DNA from: Arcobacter sp. F2176
GTDB taxonomy: Bacteria > Campylobacterota > Campylobacteria > Campylobacterales > Arcobacteraceae
Direction: 5' to 3'
Length of the DNA stretch: 64,000 nucleotides
NCBI RefSeq assembly: GCF_004116465.1
Contig: NZ_PDJV01000010.1
Location: forward strand, 1-64,000
In this document: positions 47,902-56,146 of the stretch, in pieces
How positions within the stretch are numbered: position 1 is the first letter of the stretch
Layout of the letters: the number at the start of each line of letters is the position of its first letter
Made by a program: the position numbers and the translations under genes
The notes under the pieces: generated by a model
The model's database searches: none
The model's input: only the letters and a program-made list of their open reading frames with translations
Told to the model about the DNA's origin: nothing

Positions 47902-49251
47902 ATGTATAAACTTTTAATCCCTTTACTAATCACCTCACTTTCTCTATTTTCTAAAGAGGTTACATTTGATGAAGCTTTAAACTTATTACTTAAAAATAAT
48001 AAAGAATTAAAATTAAAACAATTAGATATTAAAGAATCTCATGCAATATTAGATGAGATATCTGCAAATAATTATGGAGCATTAAATTTTAAAGAGACTT
48101 ATACAAACACAAATCATGCAGGTTATGCATTTAATTCAAAACTAAGTTCGAGAAAAGCTACCTTTGGAGATTTTGGATTTAGTTCATATGAAGGTCCTAA
48201 TTCTATTAAAGTTGCTCCTAACGATTTAAATTATCCAAAATCTACAGAAAATTATGAGACAAAATTAACTTATGATATTCCTTTATTTACTGGCTTTAAA
48301 ATTTCTAATTCAAAAGATATAGCAAAACTTCAAATTGAAGCAAAAAATAAAAAATATAAATATGATCAGAAACTTCTAACACTAGAATTATTGAGAGCTT
48401 ATAATGCTTGTGTTGCAGCAAAAGAGTATTTAAAGTCTACTCAAAAAGCAAAAAAAGTAACTACTTCTTTTGTAAATTTTACAAAGGAAATGCATAAAGA
48501 AGGATTAGTTACAAAAATAGATCTAAATGAAGCCCAAGTACAAGACTTAAATACAAATGTAAGATTAAAAGAAGCACAAAATAAGGTATCTCTTTCTCTT
48601 TCTTATTTGAGTTTTTTAATAGGTGATGATATATCGGATGTAAAAAGTTTTGAAGAAGTAGGTATTTCAAAAATTGATTTAAAAAGTATTCAAAAAGAAG
48701 CTATAAATAAAAGAGAAGATTTTAAATATATTGATTTAAATGTAAAATCATCAAAGAAAAATATAAAAATAGTACAATCAGATTATTATCCTAAAATTGA
48801 TGCACATATAGAATATGGATATAGTAATGATAAATTAAAAAATTTTGATGAAACACAAGATTTTTACTTAGCAAAAGTTCAATTAAATATGAAAATATTT
48901 GATATGACAAGAGAATCAAAACTAGAACAAAGTAGAATTAAATATAATAAACTGATGATACAAAAAGCACAGTTTGAAGACTCTATTAAACTTGAGATAA
49001 AACAAAATTATTTGAATTATTTATCAAATCAAGAAACTTTGGCAGAAAAATTAAAAGCTTTATCTTTAGCAGAAGAGATTTTACAAAAAGCAGAAAATAT
49101 GTATAAAAATAAGCTTATTAAGATGACAGATTTATTAATACACCAAGCATCTTTACAAAAAGCAGAAGCTGAAGTAATTATGTCAAAATTTGACCTTACT
49201 TTTATAAAAGCAAAATTAAAACTTTCAATAGGAGAGTCTTTATCAGAATAA
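47902..49251 (+). CDS. TolC-family outer-membrane channel protein
   Basis: 449 aa with a signal peptide (cut near LFSKE). Two internal repeats typical of the outer-membrane efflux protein family: long helices with EALNLLLKNNKELKLKQLDI, strands with YETKLTYDIPLFTGFK and VQLNMKIFDMTRES, and paired coiled coils (about 120-230 and 330-440). It would form a trimeric channel across the outer membrane and periplasm. No membrane-fusion or inner-membrane pump gene is beside it; downstream are a TPR-barrel and a FecR protein, so it may belong to that unit rather than to an efflux pump. Confidence 0.9.
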   Translation: MYKLLIPLLITSLSLFSKEVTFDEALNLLLKNNKELKLKQLDIKESHAILDEISANNYGALNFKETYTNTNHAGYAFNSKLSSRKATFGDFGFSSYEGPNSIKVAPNDLNYPKSTENYETKLTYDIPLFTGFKISNSKDIAKLQIEAKNKKYKYDQKLLTLELLRAYNACVAAKEYLKSTQKAKKVTTSFVNFTKEMHKEGLVTKIDLNEAQVQDLNTNVRLKEAQNKVSLSLSYLSFLIGDDISDVKSFEEVGISKIDLKSIQKEAINKREDFKYIDLNVKSSKKNIKIVQSDYYPKIDAHIEYGYSNDKLKNFDETQDFYLAKVQLNMKIFDMTRESKLEQSRIKYNKLMIQKAQFEDSIKLEIKQNYLNYLSNQETLAEKLKALSLAEEILQKAENMYKNKLIKMTDLLIHQASLQKAEAEVIMSKFDLTFIKAKLKLSIGESLSE

Positions 49252-49292
49252 TAATATAAAATTATTACTTTAAATTATTTTTAATATATTCT

Positions 49293-49318
49293 TATTATTT
49301 TCTTAAGAAACAATAATA
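49293..49318. repeat. extended imperfect dyad upstream of the TPR-barrel gene
   Basis: Centred on CTTAAG, the arms TATTATTTTCTT and AAGAAACAATAATA pair over 12 positions with a 2-base bulge. Neither strand has a following T tract, so it looks more like an operator or an mRNA hairpin than a terminator. Confidence 0.4.
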
Positions 49319-49374
49319 TAATATAAAGATTAAATAAAATATAATAGATAAAATCTACTAAAAAAAGTTCTATT

Positions 49375-50691
49375 ATGATAAAAAAGCTATTATTCTTAAC
49401 ACTTTTATTAACATCCTTTTTATTAGCTAATAAGGCAGTTACTTCTTATGAGCAAGCAGTAAAACTATTTAATGAAAAAGCTTATGAAAAAGCTTACGAA
49501 ATATTTATTTCCCTATCAAAAAATGATTTGGAAAACCAAAATCTAAACTTCTATCTTGGAAGATGTGAATATGAACAAGGGAAATATGATATAGCAATAA
49601 GTTATTATGAGAGAATACTTTTTGCTCAACCAAATAATTTAAGAGCAAAAATAGAAATAGCACAAAGTAATTTGATGCTTAAAAACTATACTCAAGCAAT
49701 AAAAGACTTTAATGCTGTTTTAGTAAATGCAGATACTCCACCAGATGTAAAAAAAAGTATTGAATCAAGACTGGCTTTCATAAGACAAACTATGCAAAAA
49801 CACTTTATAAGTGGAGCTTTAGTATTTGATTTAAGTTATGACTCAAATGTAAATAACTCAGCAACTGCAGGGGATTATTCAGTCTTTGTACCCCAATTAG
49901 GAACTGATTTAAAATTATCAAATGATACAAAAGAAGAATCAGATTACTATTATGATGCAATTGCTGTTATAAACCATGTATACAGATATAATGAAAAGTT
50001 TTCTTTAAATAACAATCTTGTAGTTTATACCCAAGATTATGATACTAAAAAAGATAGTAATATTGATGTTATATCATTTACTTCTACTCCTACCTTTTAC
50101 AAAGGAGCAAATAAATATAGCTCTGGAATAGGAATGGATTATGTTAGATACAATGACAAAGACTATTTAAAAAACTATAATCTAATACTTTCAAACTCTC
50201 ATATCTTTACTCAAACAACTTTAAATGATATTACTTTTAAACTAAGTAAAAAACTCTATGACCAACAAGAAGATAAACAAAAAAATGCTTATGTATTTGA
50301 TTTAACAAATAGCTTAAAATATAAAACAGAAAACTTTGGACTTTTTACTTTAGATACTTCATATAGTAAAGAAATAGAAATATATGAACAAAGAACAGAT
50401 GTAAGTAAAGAATCATTTGAAGTAGGCTTAGAAAATAGTTTAGCTTTACCATATAAATTTAATCTAAACACAAATATAAATAGTAAAAAAGTAATCTATA
50501 GAGATACGGATGTTAACTTTCTATCAAGAAGAGTTGATAAGATAAATAGTGTCTCACTTGGAATAAGTAGACCAATAAGAAAAAACTTAATCTTTGCCTT
50601 AAAAGCAACAGCTACAAACAATATATCAAATCAAGCACCCTTTGATTATAAAAAACAAGTTATTAAATCTTCATTGATTTATACATTTTAA
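49375..50691 (+). CDS. TPR plus outer-membrane beta-barrel protein (Slam/DUF560-like)
   Basis: 438 aa with a signal peptide (cut near LLAN). Residues 22-135 hold about three TPR motifs (YEQAVKLFNEKAYEKAYEIF, NFYLGRCEYEQGKYDIAISY, AKIEIAQSNLMLKNYTQAIK). From about 142 to the end the chain alternates polar and apolar residues with turns such as DLSYDSNVNNSATAG and ends LIYTF with a terminal Phe, the mark of an outer-membrane barrel of perhaps 14 strands. N-terminal TPR plus barrel is the architecture of Slam translocators. The following gene encodes a TbpB-like-barrel protein, as expected for a cargo. Family membership needs profile search. Confidence 0.6.
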   Translation: MIKKLLFLTLLLTSFLLANKAVTSYEQAVKLFNEKAYEKAYEIFISLSKNDLENQNLNFYLGRCEYEQGKYDIAISYYERILFAQPNNLRAKIEIAQSNLMLKNYTQAIKDFNAVLVNADTPPDVKKSIESRLAFIRQTMQKHFISGALVFDLSYDSNVNNSATAGDYSVFVPQLGTDLKLSNDTKEESDYYYDAIAVINHVYRYNEKFSLNNNLVVYTQDYDTKKDSNIDVISFTSTPTFYKGANKYSSGIGMDYVRYNDKDYLKNYNLILSNSHIFTQTTLNDITFKLSKKLYDQQEDKQKNAYVFDLTNSLKYKTENFGLFTLDTSYSKEIEIYEQRTDVSKESFEVGLENSLALPYKFNLNTNINSKKVIYRDTDVNFLSRRVDKINSVSLGISRPIRKNLIFALKATATNNISNQAPFDYKKQVIKSSLIYTF

Positions 50692-50700
50692 GGATTTAAC

Positions 50701-52146
50701 ATGAAAAAAATACTCTTATTACTTTTTATCCTTGCAAACTTTTTATTTGCTAGTATAGGACAAATAACAGCCTTAGTTGGTGATGTTAAAATCTCTAGGG
50801 ATTCGAATACTATCCTAGCTAAACTTGGAGAGAAATTAGAAAAGAATGATGTTATAAATTCTACTAAAGGTTCTAAAGCTCAAATTACCATGAATGATAA
50901 TACTATTATTACTATTGGGCAAAATTCTACTTTAAATATCTTTGATTATGTTTATGATGAGAATAAACCAAAAGACTCTAAAGCTAGTTTTGGGTTTATG
51001 AAGGGGTCTTTTAAGTCTATTACTGGAAAGATTGGAAAAATAAATAAAGAGAGATTTAAACTAAAAACTAAAAGTGCTTCTATAGGTATTAGAGGAACTA
51101 CTATTCTTGGAGACCAAAATATAATTGCTTGTACAGATGGTGCTATTACTGTTACAGCAGTAGGGATATCTGTAGATGTAGCCAAACAAGAGTTTACAAG
51201 AACTCCACAAGGTCAAGCCCCAACTACTCCAGAACCTTTAAAACAAGACACTTTAGATAAATTAGAACAATTAGCAGATACTAATAATACTACAACACCA
51301 CAAAATAGTGAGAGTAAAGAAGAAAAAAATATTTCTCCTGAAAAACCTACAGTTGTAAATAATACTCCAAATAATGATCCTGTTAAATATGAACTTCCTA
51401 CTGTGAGATATAAGAAAAAAGAACATTCTAACTTATCTGGCTTTACTACTTTAGGATATGCAAATACAATAATTACAGATAGTAATAATAATGATGCATT
51501 TGAATCTTTCAAAAATGGTGAAATGGGAATAAATGGATTTGATTCTTCTATCACGCAAGGGACAATAGGTAACTCTTCTCGAATAAATATTGACAACAAT
51601 AAAGTCCTTGATTCCACATTAAAAAATGGAACTAGTATTGGAACATTTTCTGATGAAAATGAAACATACTTATCATGGGGAGAATGGCAAGGAACATCTC
51701 AAAATAATATAACCTATGCAGGAGGATGGATTGCAGGAACAAAAACTGCAGGGAGTATCATACTTGACTTAATTGGTGGACTAACTACTAGTAAAACATT
51801 TACTGGTAATGTTATACATGGAGACATATATGATGGAAGTACGCTATACGATATATCCGATCAGAGTACTGTAAATTTTACATTTAATTTTGGTGGAGGA
51901 AATAATTCTTTTACAGGGAATATGAACTTATTATATAATGAAGGTTCAGAATACAAAATCAACTTTAATAATGGAGCTGTAAATTCTTCTGGTTTTTCTT
52001 CATCTAATTTAACTCACAATTCTAAAGGTATAACGGGAAATGTAAATGGTTCATTTTATGGAAGTGGTTCTATAAAAGCTATTGGAGGAAAATTTGACTT
52101 TGAGGATGGAGGAATAAAAGGAAGTGGTTTATTTAAAGCTCAATAA
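50701..52146 (+). CDS. FecR-domain protein with C-terminal TbpB-like barrel
   Basis: 481 aa. A signal peptide without lipobox (cut near LFAS), a FecR-type domain (about 20-175: ITALVGDVKISRD, GQNSTLNIFDYVYDE, GIRGTTILGDQ), a Pro/Thr/Asn linker (180-235) and a C-terminal domain of about 245 residues. That domain contains YLSWGEWQGTSQNN, GGWIAGTKTAG and near the end GNVNGSFYGSGSIKAIGGKF, which follow the pattern of transferrin-binding-protein-like barrels. The gene starts 9 bases after the TPR-barrel gene. It may be a secreted cargo of that protein (inference). It is not the cytoplasmic-tail FecR anti-sigma type. Confidence 0.65.
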   Translation: MKKILLLLFILANFLFASIGQITALVGDVKISRDSNTILAKLGEKLEKNDVINSTKGSKAQITMNDNTIITIGQNSTLNIFDYVYDENKPKDSKASFGFMKGSFKSITGKIGKINKERFKLKTKSASIGIRGTTILGDQNIIACTDGAITVTAVGISVDVAKQEFTRTPQGQAPTTPEPLKQDTLDKLEQLADTNNTTTPQNSESKEEKNISPEKPTVVNNTPNNDPVKYELPTVRYKKKEHSNLSGFTTLGYANTIITDSNNNDAFESFKNGEMGINGFDSSITQGTIGNSSRINIDNNKVLDSTLKNGTSIGTFSDENETYLSWGEWQGTSQNNITYAGGWIAGTKTAGSIILDLIGGLTTSKTFTGNVIHGDIYDGSTLYDISDQSTVNFTFNFGGGNNSFTGNMNLLYNEGSEYKINFNNGAVNSSGFSSSNLTHNSKGITGNVNGSFYGSGSIKAIGGKFDFEDGGIKGSGLFKAQ

Positions 52147-52151
52147 AGTGG

Positions 52152-52613
52152 CTAAAGGTCAAATACCATCGCCACTTCGTCACAAACTGGGAAATGTTTA
52201 CATCGTATACAATCAGCCCAGATTTTGTGTTCTGGAATTTGGTCTTTTTCTATTATTCTAAACCCACAGCTTTCAAAAAAACCTGCTTCGTAAGTCAAAG
52301 ATAGAAGTTGTTCTAGACCATAAAACTTAGCCTCTTTTATACAGGCATCAACTAATTGTTTTCCTAGTTTTAAACCTCTAAAATCTTTTGATACTATTAA
52401 ACTTCGCACTTCTGCTAGTCTTATTGAGTGAATATGCGTTGCTACAAAACCTGCTAGTTTTCCATCAACTTCAACAACAGTATATGACCGTATTGTATTA
52501 GCCATTTCATCTTCTGTTCTAAGTAAGATAGTACCCTTCTCTACTTCACCTTTTACAAGGCTTTGCATAGGAATAATATCTTTTGTTGTTGGTTTATAAA
52601 ATCTAATTTCCAA
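52152..52613 (-). CDS. GNAT acetyltransferase, ArgO/short ArgA-type N-acetylglutamate synthase
   Basis: 153 aa with a TTG start after AGGATA, overlapping engB by 11 bases. The acetyl-CoA loop reads SKDFRGLKLGKQLVDACI (about 75-92); FFESCGFRII is the typical GNAT C-terminal strand pair. The tail HKIWADCIRCKHFPVCDEVA is shared with the stand-alone N-acetylglutamate synthases of Campylobacterota (ArgO, C. jejuni), which start arginine synthesis from glutamate. I infer the same substrate. The three cysteines in the tail could bind metal. Confidence 0.75.
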   Translation of the reverse strand: MEIRFYKPTTKDIIPMQSLVKGEVEKGTILLRTEDEMANTIRSYTVVEVDGKLAGFVATHIHSIRLAEVRSLIVSKDFRGLKLGKQLVDACIKEAKFYGLEQLLSLTYEAGFFESCGFRIIEKDQIPEHKIWADCIRCKHFPVCDEVAMVFDL

Positions 52614-53211
52614 ATAAATATCCTGTTATTTTATTTTGGAGGTCACTTATACCTCTTTTTTTAAGATTTGATATAAAAATACCTTCTGGGTACTCTCTTT
52701 TTAATTTTGCTAAATCATTTTGTTTTAGCTTATCTGTTTTTGTAAAAGCATGAACAATAAGTTGATCACCTCTTTTTATTTTTTCTAAAAATTCATCAAC
52801 ATTTTTATCTATTGCAAGTTCTGGGTGTCTAGCATCAATTAAATGTATAAACATTTGTAAATTTGGTCTTTGTTCCAAATAATTTGTTAGATTTTTATTC
52901 CACTCTGCTTTTAAAGTCTTAGATACTTTGGCATATCCAAATCCAGGTAAATCTACAAATCTAGCAAATAAATCAGGTGGCATACCATTTTCTTCATCTG
53001 TTTTAAACTTTATATTAAAATAATTTATAAGCTGAGTCTTTCCAGGTGTAGAAGAAGATTTTGCTAAACCTTTTCTATTTGTAAGAGTATTTAATAAAGA
53101 ACTCTTACCCACATTACTTCGTCCTAAAAATGCTATTTCAGCTACATCAGGACCTGGTGAATCACTTATACTTTGAGCTGATTGCATAAATGATGCATCG
53201 ACTATTCTCAT
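52603..53211 (-). CDS. engB: ribosome biogenesis GTP-binding protein EngB/YsxC
   Basis: 202 aa, the usual size. G1 FLGRSNVGKSSLLN (about 29-42), G2 around STPGKTQLINYF, G3 VDLPGFGYAKV, G4 FTKTDKLK. It assists assembly of the large ribosomal subunit. ATG at 53211 overlaps the lptA stop by one base. Confidence 0.95.
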   Translation of the reverse strand: MRIVDASFMQSAQSISDSPGPDVAEIAFLGRSNVGKSSLLNTLTNRKGLAKSSSTPGKTQLINYFNIKFKTDEENGMPPDLFARFVDLPGFGYAKVSKTLKAEWNKNLTNYLEQRPNLQMFIHLIDARHPELAIDKNVDEFLEKIKRGDQLIVHAFTKTDKLKQNDLAKLKREYPEGIFISNLKKRGISDLQNKITGYLFGN

Positions 53212-53738
53212 TATTTTGCCTCAACTTTATTTGAATTTTCCTCAGTAGGTGAAACTTTTTTATCTTCTTTTTTTTCACCTAAATCTATTATAAACCTAAC
53301 AGGTTTATCTTCACTTCCTGTGACTTTTGCTTCACCAGTAATTTGATTAATAACAATTTTATTTCCAAAAAGTCTTTTATCTTCTGTTACTTCTTTTAAA
53401 AATCCATTTCCAGTAATTACATATTTTAGTTTTTTAGGTTCATAAACAACTTTATCACCCTTACCTTCATATAATTTATCTGCTGTTTTAACTTTAAATT
53501 TAACACTACCAGTTGCAATATATTTTAGAGGCTCTCTTTTCGTATTAGGTTTTTTCTTACTTAAATATACTTCTAACCTATCAGATTCTAATTCATCACT
53601 TGATTTTACCATTTTTACATCACCTGTAAAAATAGATAATCCTTTTTCATCATATGCTTCAAAATTCTTTGCATCTATAATTAATTTTTCTGAAAATAAA
53701 AAACTAACTAAAAAACTAAAAACTAAAAAAATTCTCAT
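53211..53738 (-). CDS. lptA: LPS transport periplasmic protein LptA
   Basis: 175 aa with a signal peptide (cut near LFSEK). The OstA/LptA beta-jellyroll pattern is clear: LIIDAKNFEAYDEKGLSIFT then GDVKMVKSSDELESDRLEVY, GKGDKVVYEPKKLKYVITGN and NKIVINQITGEAKVTG. It forms the periplasmic bridge that carries LPS to LptD. The tail is Lys/Glu-rich. It overlaps lptC by 4 bases. Confidence 0.92.
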   Translation of the reverse strand: MRIFLVFSFLVSFLFSEKLIIDAKNFEAYDEKGLSIFTGDVKMVKSSDELESDRLEVYLSKKKPNTKREPLKYIATGSVKFKVKTADKLYEGKGDKVVYEPKKLKYVITGNGFLKEVTEDKRLFGNKIVINQITGEAKVTGSEDKPVRFIIDLGEKKEDKKVSPTEENSNKVEAK

Positions 53739-54265
53739 TTATTACCCTTGTTACTATTTAATAAAATTTCAAAATGTGTATTTTTTGCTTTAAAAACTTG
53801 TTTATTTGTATCATAATACAATGCTATTCCCTTTATACTACTATTATTGTATATACCATCAAATGCTATAGTATTTGTAGCTATTTTTTTGATTCCATCG
53901 TAAAACATCTCATCTGTATTTAAAAGTATATTATTCTCTCTATTATATTTCACATCGTTTAAAAATTTATATTGTTCAAGTCTTTTAATAATAATATCAG
54001 CTTGAATATAATCTGTTCCATTATCAGTTCTTCTTAATATAATCTTCCCATCATACATAACATCTTTTGTTTTGTATTTCATCGCTCTTGTTGAATTTAC
54101 AATTCTTTCTAAATTGTCTTCATTAAAAGTGTATAAAGTAGAATTCTCAAAAACAATTTGAGGTTGTTCTTCTATATTTTTATCTTTTTCTCTAGGTGCA
54201 ATTACAATTATAGTTGATATAAAAGAACAAATTAACAAAATATAAGCAAAATATTTTATAGCCAT
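53735..54265 (-). CDS. lptC: LPS export protein LptC
   Basis: 176 aa. One N-terminal membrane helix (about 4-22) and a periplasmic LptC fold: NSTLYTFNEDNLERIVNSTR, DVMYDGKIILRRT, ADIIIKRLEQYKFLNDVKY. Identification rests on topology and position between kdsC and lptA, where lptC is standard. It connects the LptB2FG extractor to LptA. Confidence 0.87.
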   Translation of the reverse strand: MAIKYFAYILLICSFISTIIVIAPREKDKNIEEQPQIVFENSTLYTFNEDNLERIVNSTRAMKYKTKDVMYDGKIILRRTDNGTDYIQADIIIKRLEQYKFLNDVKYNRENNILLNTDEMFYDGIKKIATNTIAFDGIYNNSSIKGIALYYDTNKQVFKAKNTHFEILLNSNKGNK

Positions 54266-54753
54266 AAGTTTAAAAATTCCTCTTCTAAACCATCTTCTTT
54301 GAAAATATACTCCATCATTTCTCTAACAGCACCTTCTCCACCTTTATTTTTGCAAACTACATTAACTATTTCTTTTATGTATTTTGAACCATTTTGTGGA
54401 GTAAAAGATAATCCTGCTTTTTTAAGCATCTTATAATCATTTAAATCATCACCAATGGCAGCTACTTCACCCCAAGAAATATTCTCTTTTTTTAAAATCT
54501 CTTCTAAAACTTCATCTTTATTGTGTACACCTTGATGAAGATGTTCTATATTTAAATCTTTTGCTCTTTTTTCTACTAAAGAAGATTTTCTTCCAGTTAT
54601 AATAGCTGCTTTTTTGCCAAATTTTTTTGTCCATGCAGCAATTGCTAAACCATCAGATACATCAAAAGATTTTATTTCATCACCATTATTTGTATAAATA
54701 ATTTTTCCATCAGTTAAGGTTCCATCAACATCAAGAACAATTAACTTAATCAT
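54256..54753 (-). CDS. kdsC: KDO-8-phosphate phosphatase KdsC
   Basis: 165 aa, HAD superfamily without cap (C0). Catalytic LIVLDVDGTLTDGKI at 4-18 with the two Asp, motif II IITGRKS, motif III Lys region and motif IV AAIGDDLNDYKML. It dephosphorylates KDO-8-phosphate for LPS core synthesis. It overlaps lptC by 10 bases and hisB by 4. Confidence 0.93.
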   Translation of the reverse strand: MIKLIVLDVDGTLTDGKIIYTNNGDEIKSFDVSDGLAIAAWTKKFGKKAAIITGRKSSLVEKRAKDLNIEHLHQGVHNKDEVLEEILKKENISWGEVAAIGDDLNDYKMLKKAGLSFTPQNGSKYIKEIVNVVCKNKGGEGAVREMMEYIFKEDGLEEEFLNLWL

Positions 54754-55322
54754 AAAACCCCTTTAGTACTAGGAATTCCCAATCTTTCATTTTTTGCTAG
54801 TGCTCTTCTTAAAGCTACTGCAAAAGCTTTAAAAGAAGCTTCTAAAATATGGTGTTTATTTCTTCCTCTTTCATTTATAATATGAGTAGTTAATCCTGCA
54901 TTCATAACAAGTGCATGGAAAAATTCTTCAGCAAGTTCAACATCAAACTCTCCTACTTTACCACTAACATTTACCTCATATATTAAATATGGTCTATTTG
55001 ATAAATCTAAAGCACAAGTAGTTGAAGCTTCATCCATAACTACAGTTGCGTTTCCATATCGCTCGACTGCTTTAATTGGGAAAATTTCATCTTTTAATGC
55101 TTTTCCTAATACTATTCCACAATCTTCAACCGTATGGTGAGCATCAATGTGTAAATCACCCTTACAAGTTAATTCTATATCTACTCCACTGTGTTTTGAA
55201 AGAGCCTCTAACATATGGTCAAAAAAACCAACACCTGTATTTATACTTGATTTTCCACATCCATTAATATCAATTTTACAATATATATCTGTCTCTTTTG
55301 TTTTTCTATTAAATTCAGCCAT
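54750..55322 (-). CDS. hisB: imidazoleglycerol-phosphate dehydratase
   Basis: 190 aa, monofunctional HisB. Metal-binding motifs GVGFFDHMLEALSKHSG (about 31-47), IDAHHTVEDCGIVLG (about 59-73), and the C-terminal half-repeat FFHALVMNAGLTTHI and NKHHILEASFKAFA. It performs the sixth step of histidine synthesis. It is placed in an envelope-gene run, as in related genomes. Confidence 0.96.
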   Translation of the reverse strand: MAEFNRKTKETDIYCKIDINGCGKSSINTGVGFFDHMLEALSKHSGVDIELTCKGDLHIDAHHTVEDCGIVLGKALKDEIFPIKAVERYGNATVVMDEASTTCALDLSNRPYLIYEVNVSGKVGEFDVELAEEFFHALVMNAGLTTHIINERGRNKHHILEASFKAFAVALRRALAKNERLGIPSTKGVL

Positions 55323-55333
55323 ATTATTTCCTA

Positions 55334-56146
55334 TTACTCTGCGATTATCATGCCTGGTAGAGAATTTTTCTCTTTGAAGTCTTTTACTTCTTCTTCTGAT
55401 CTAAAGCCACTAATCCAAACTCTATTTATCTCTTTATTGTTAAAAATACCTTTTTTAATTATAACATCATATTCATCATTTAACATTATTTTAAATTTAT
55501 GTTGAGTGATTTTAGCCCCTGCATACTTACTAAAAGCTCCAACTTGTAAGTAGTATTTTCCTACACTTGCAACTTCTTCTTTTTCTTCTTTAGTTTGAGC
55601 AATTTTACCATGAAAACCTATAACAGTAATTTTAACTTTTGCAGTTCCTTTTGCTACCATATCTATATCACGTGCTGCTTTATTAGATAAGTCAATTATT
55701 CTAGTACCAACAAAAGGTCCTCTATCGTTTACTCTTACAATAGTTGATTTCCCATTTTCTAGGTTTTCAACTTTTAACATTGTATTCATAGGCAATGTTT
55801 TATGTGCAGCTGTTGCTTTATACATATTATAGATTTCGCCATTTGAAGTAGGTTTTGCATGAAAGTTTGGTCCATACCATGAAGAAATTCCAGTTTGAAC
55901 ATCTCCTACTTTAGCTACAGTTGGATAATACCATTTACCAAACACTTGATACGGTCGCATTGTAGCTCTATGCATCGCTTCTGAGTTTTTCATTTTTTGT
56001 TCAGGTACATTTATACTACTTCTATCTTTTTTAAATACATTAAAATTACTATAATTATAAGATGATGATGAAAAACAACCACTAAAAAGAAGTGAAAATA
56101 CAAATATAAAAACTAATTTAATTAAATTATCTATACGTAATAACAA
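55334..56146 (-). CDS. rlpA: septal ring lytic transglycosylase RlpA
   Basis: 270 aa with a TTG start six bases after AGGAG. Lipobox LLFSGC (Cys near 24). The double-psi barrel spans about 85-180: GISSWYGPNFHAKPTSNGE, AAHKTLPMNTMLKV, VRVNDRGPFV. A SPOR domain is at about 195-268 (YYLQVGAFSKYAGAK), which binds denuded glycan at the septum. The SSWYGP and NDRGP residues of active RlpA are kept, so lytic activity is likely. Confidence 0.94.
   Translation of the reverse strand: MLLRIDNLIKLVFIFVFSLLFSGCFSSSSYNYSNFNVFKKDRSSINVPEQKMKNSEAMHRATMRPYQVFGKWYYPTVAKVGDVQTGISSWYGPNFHAKPTSNGEIYNMYKATAAHKTLPMNTMLKVENLENGKSTIVRVNDRGPFVGTRIIDLSNKAARDIDMVAKGTAKVKITVIGFHGKIAQTKEEKEEVASVGKYYLQVGAFSKYAGAKITQHKFKIMLNDEYDVIIKKGIFNNKEINRVWISGFRSEEEVKDFKEKNSLPGMIIAE

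Noticed and set aside
49249-49280. Terminator after the TolC-family gene
   Set aside because: TAATAAT/ATTATTA stem is pure A-T with only a short T-run; such hairpins are common by chance at this base composition.
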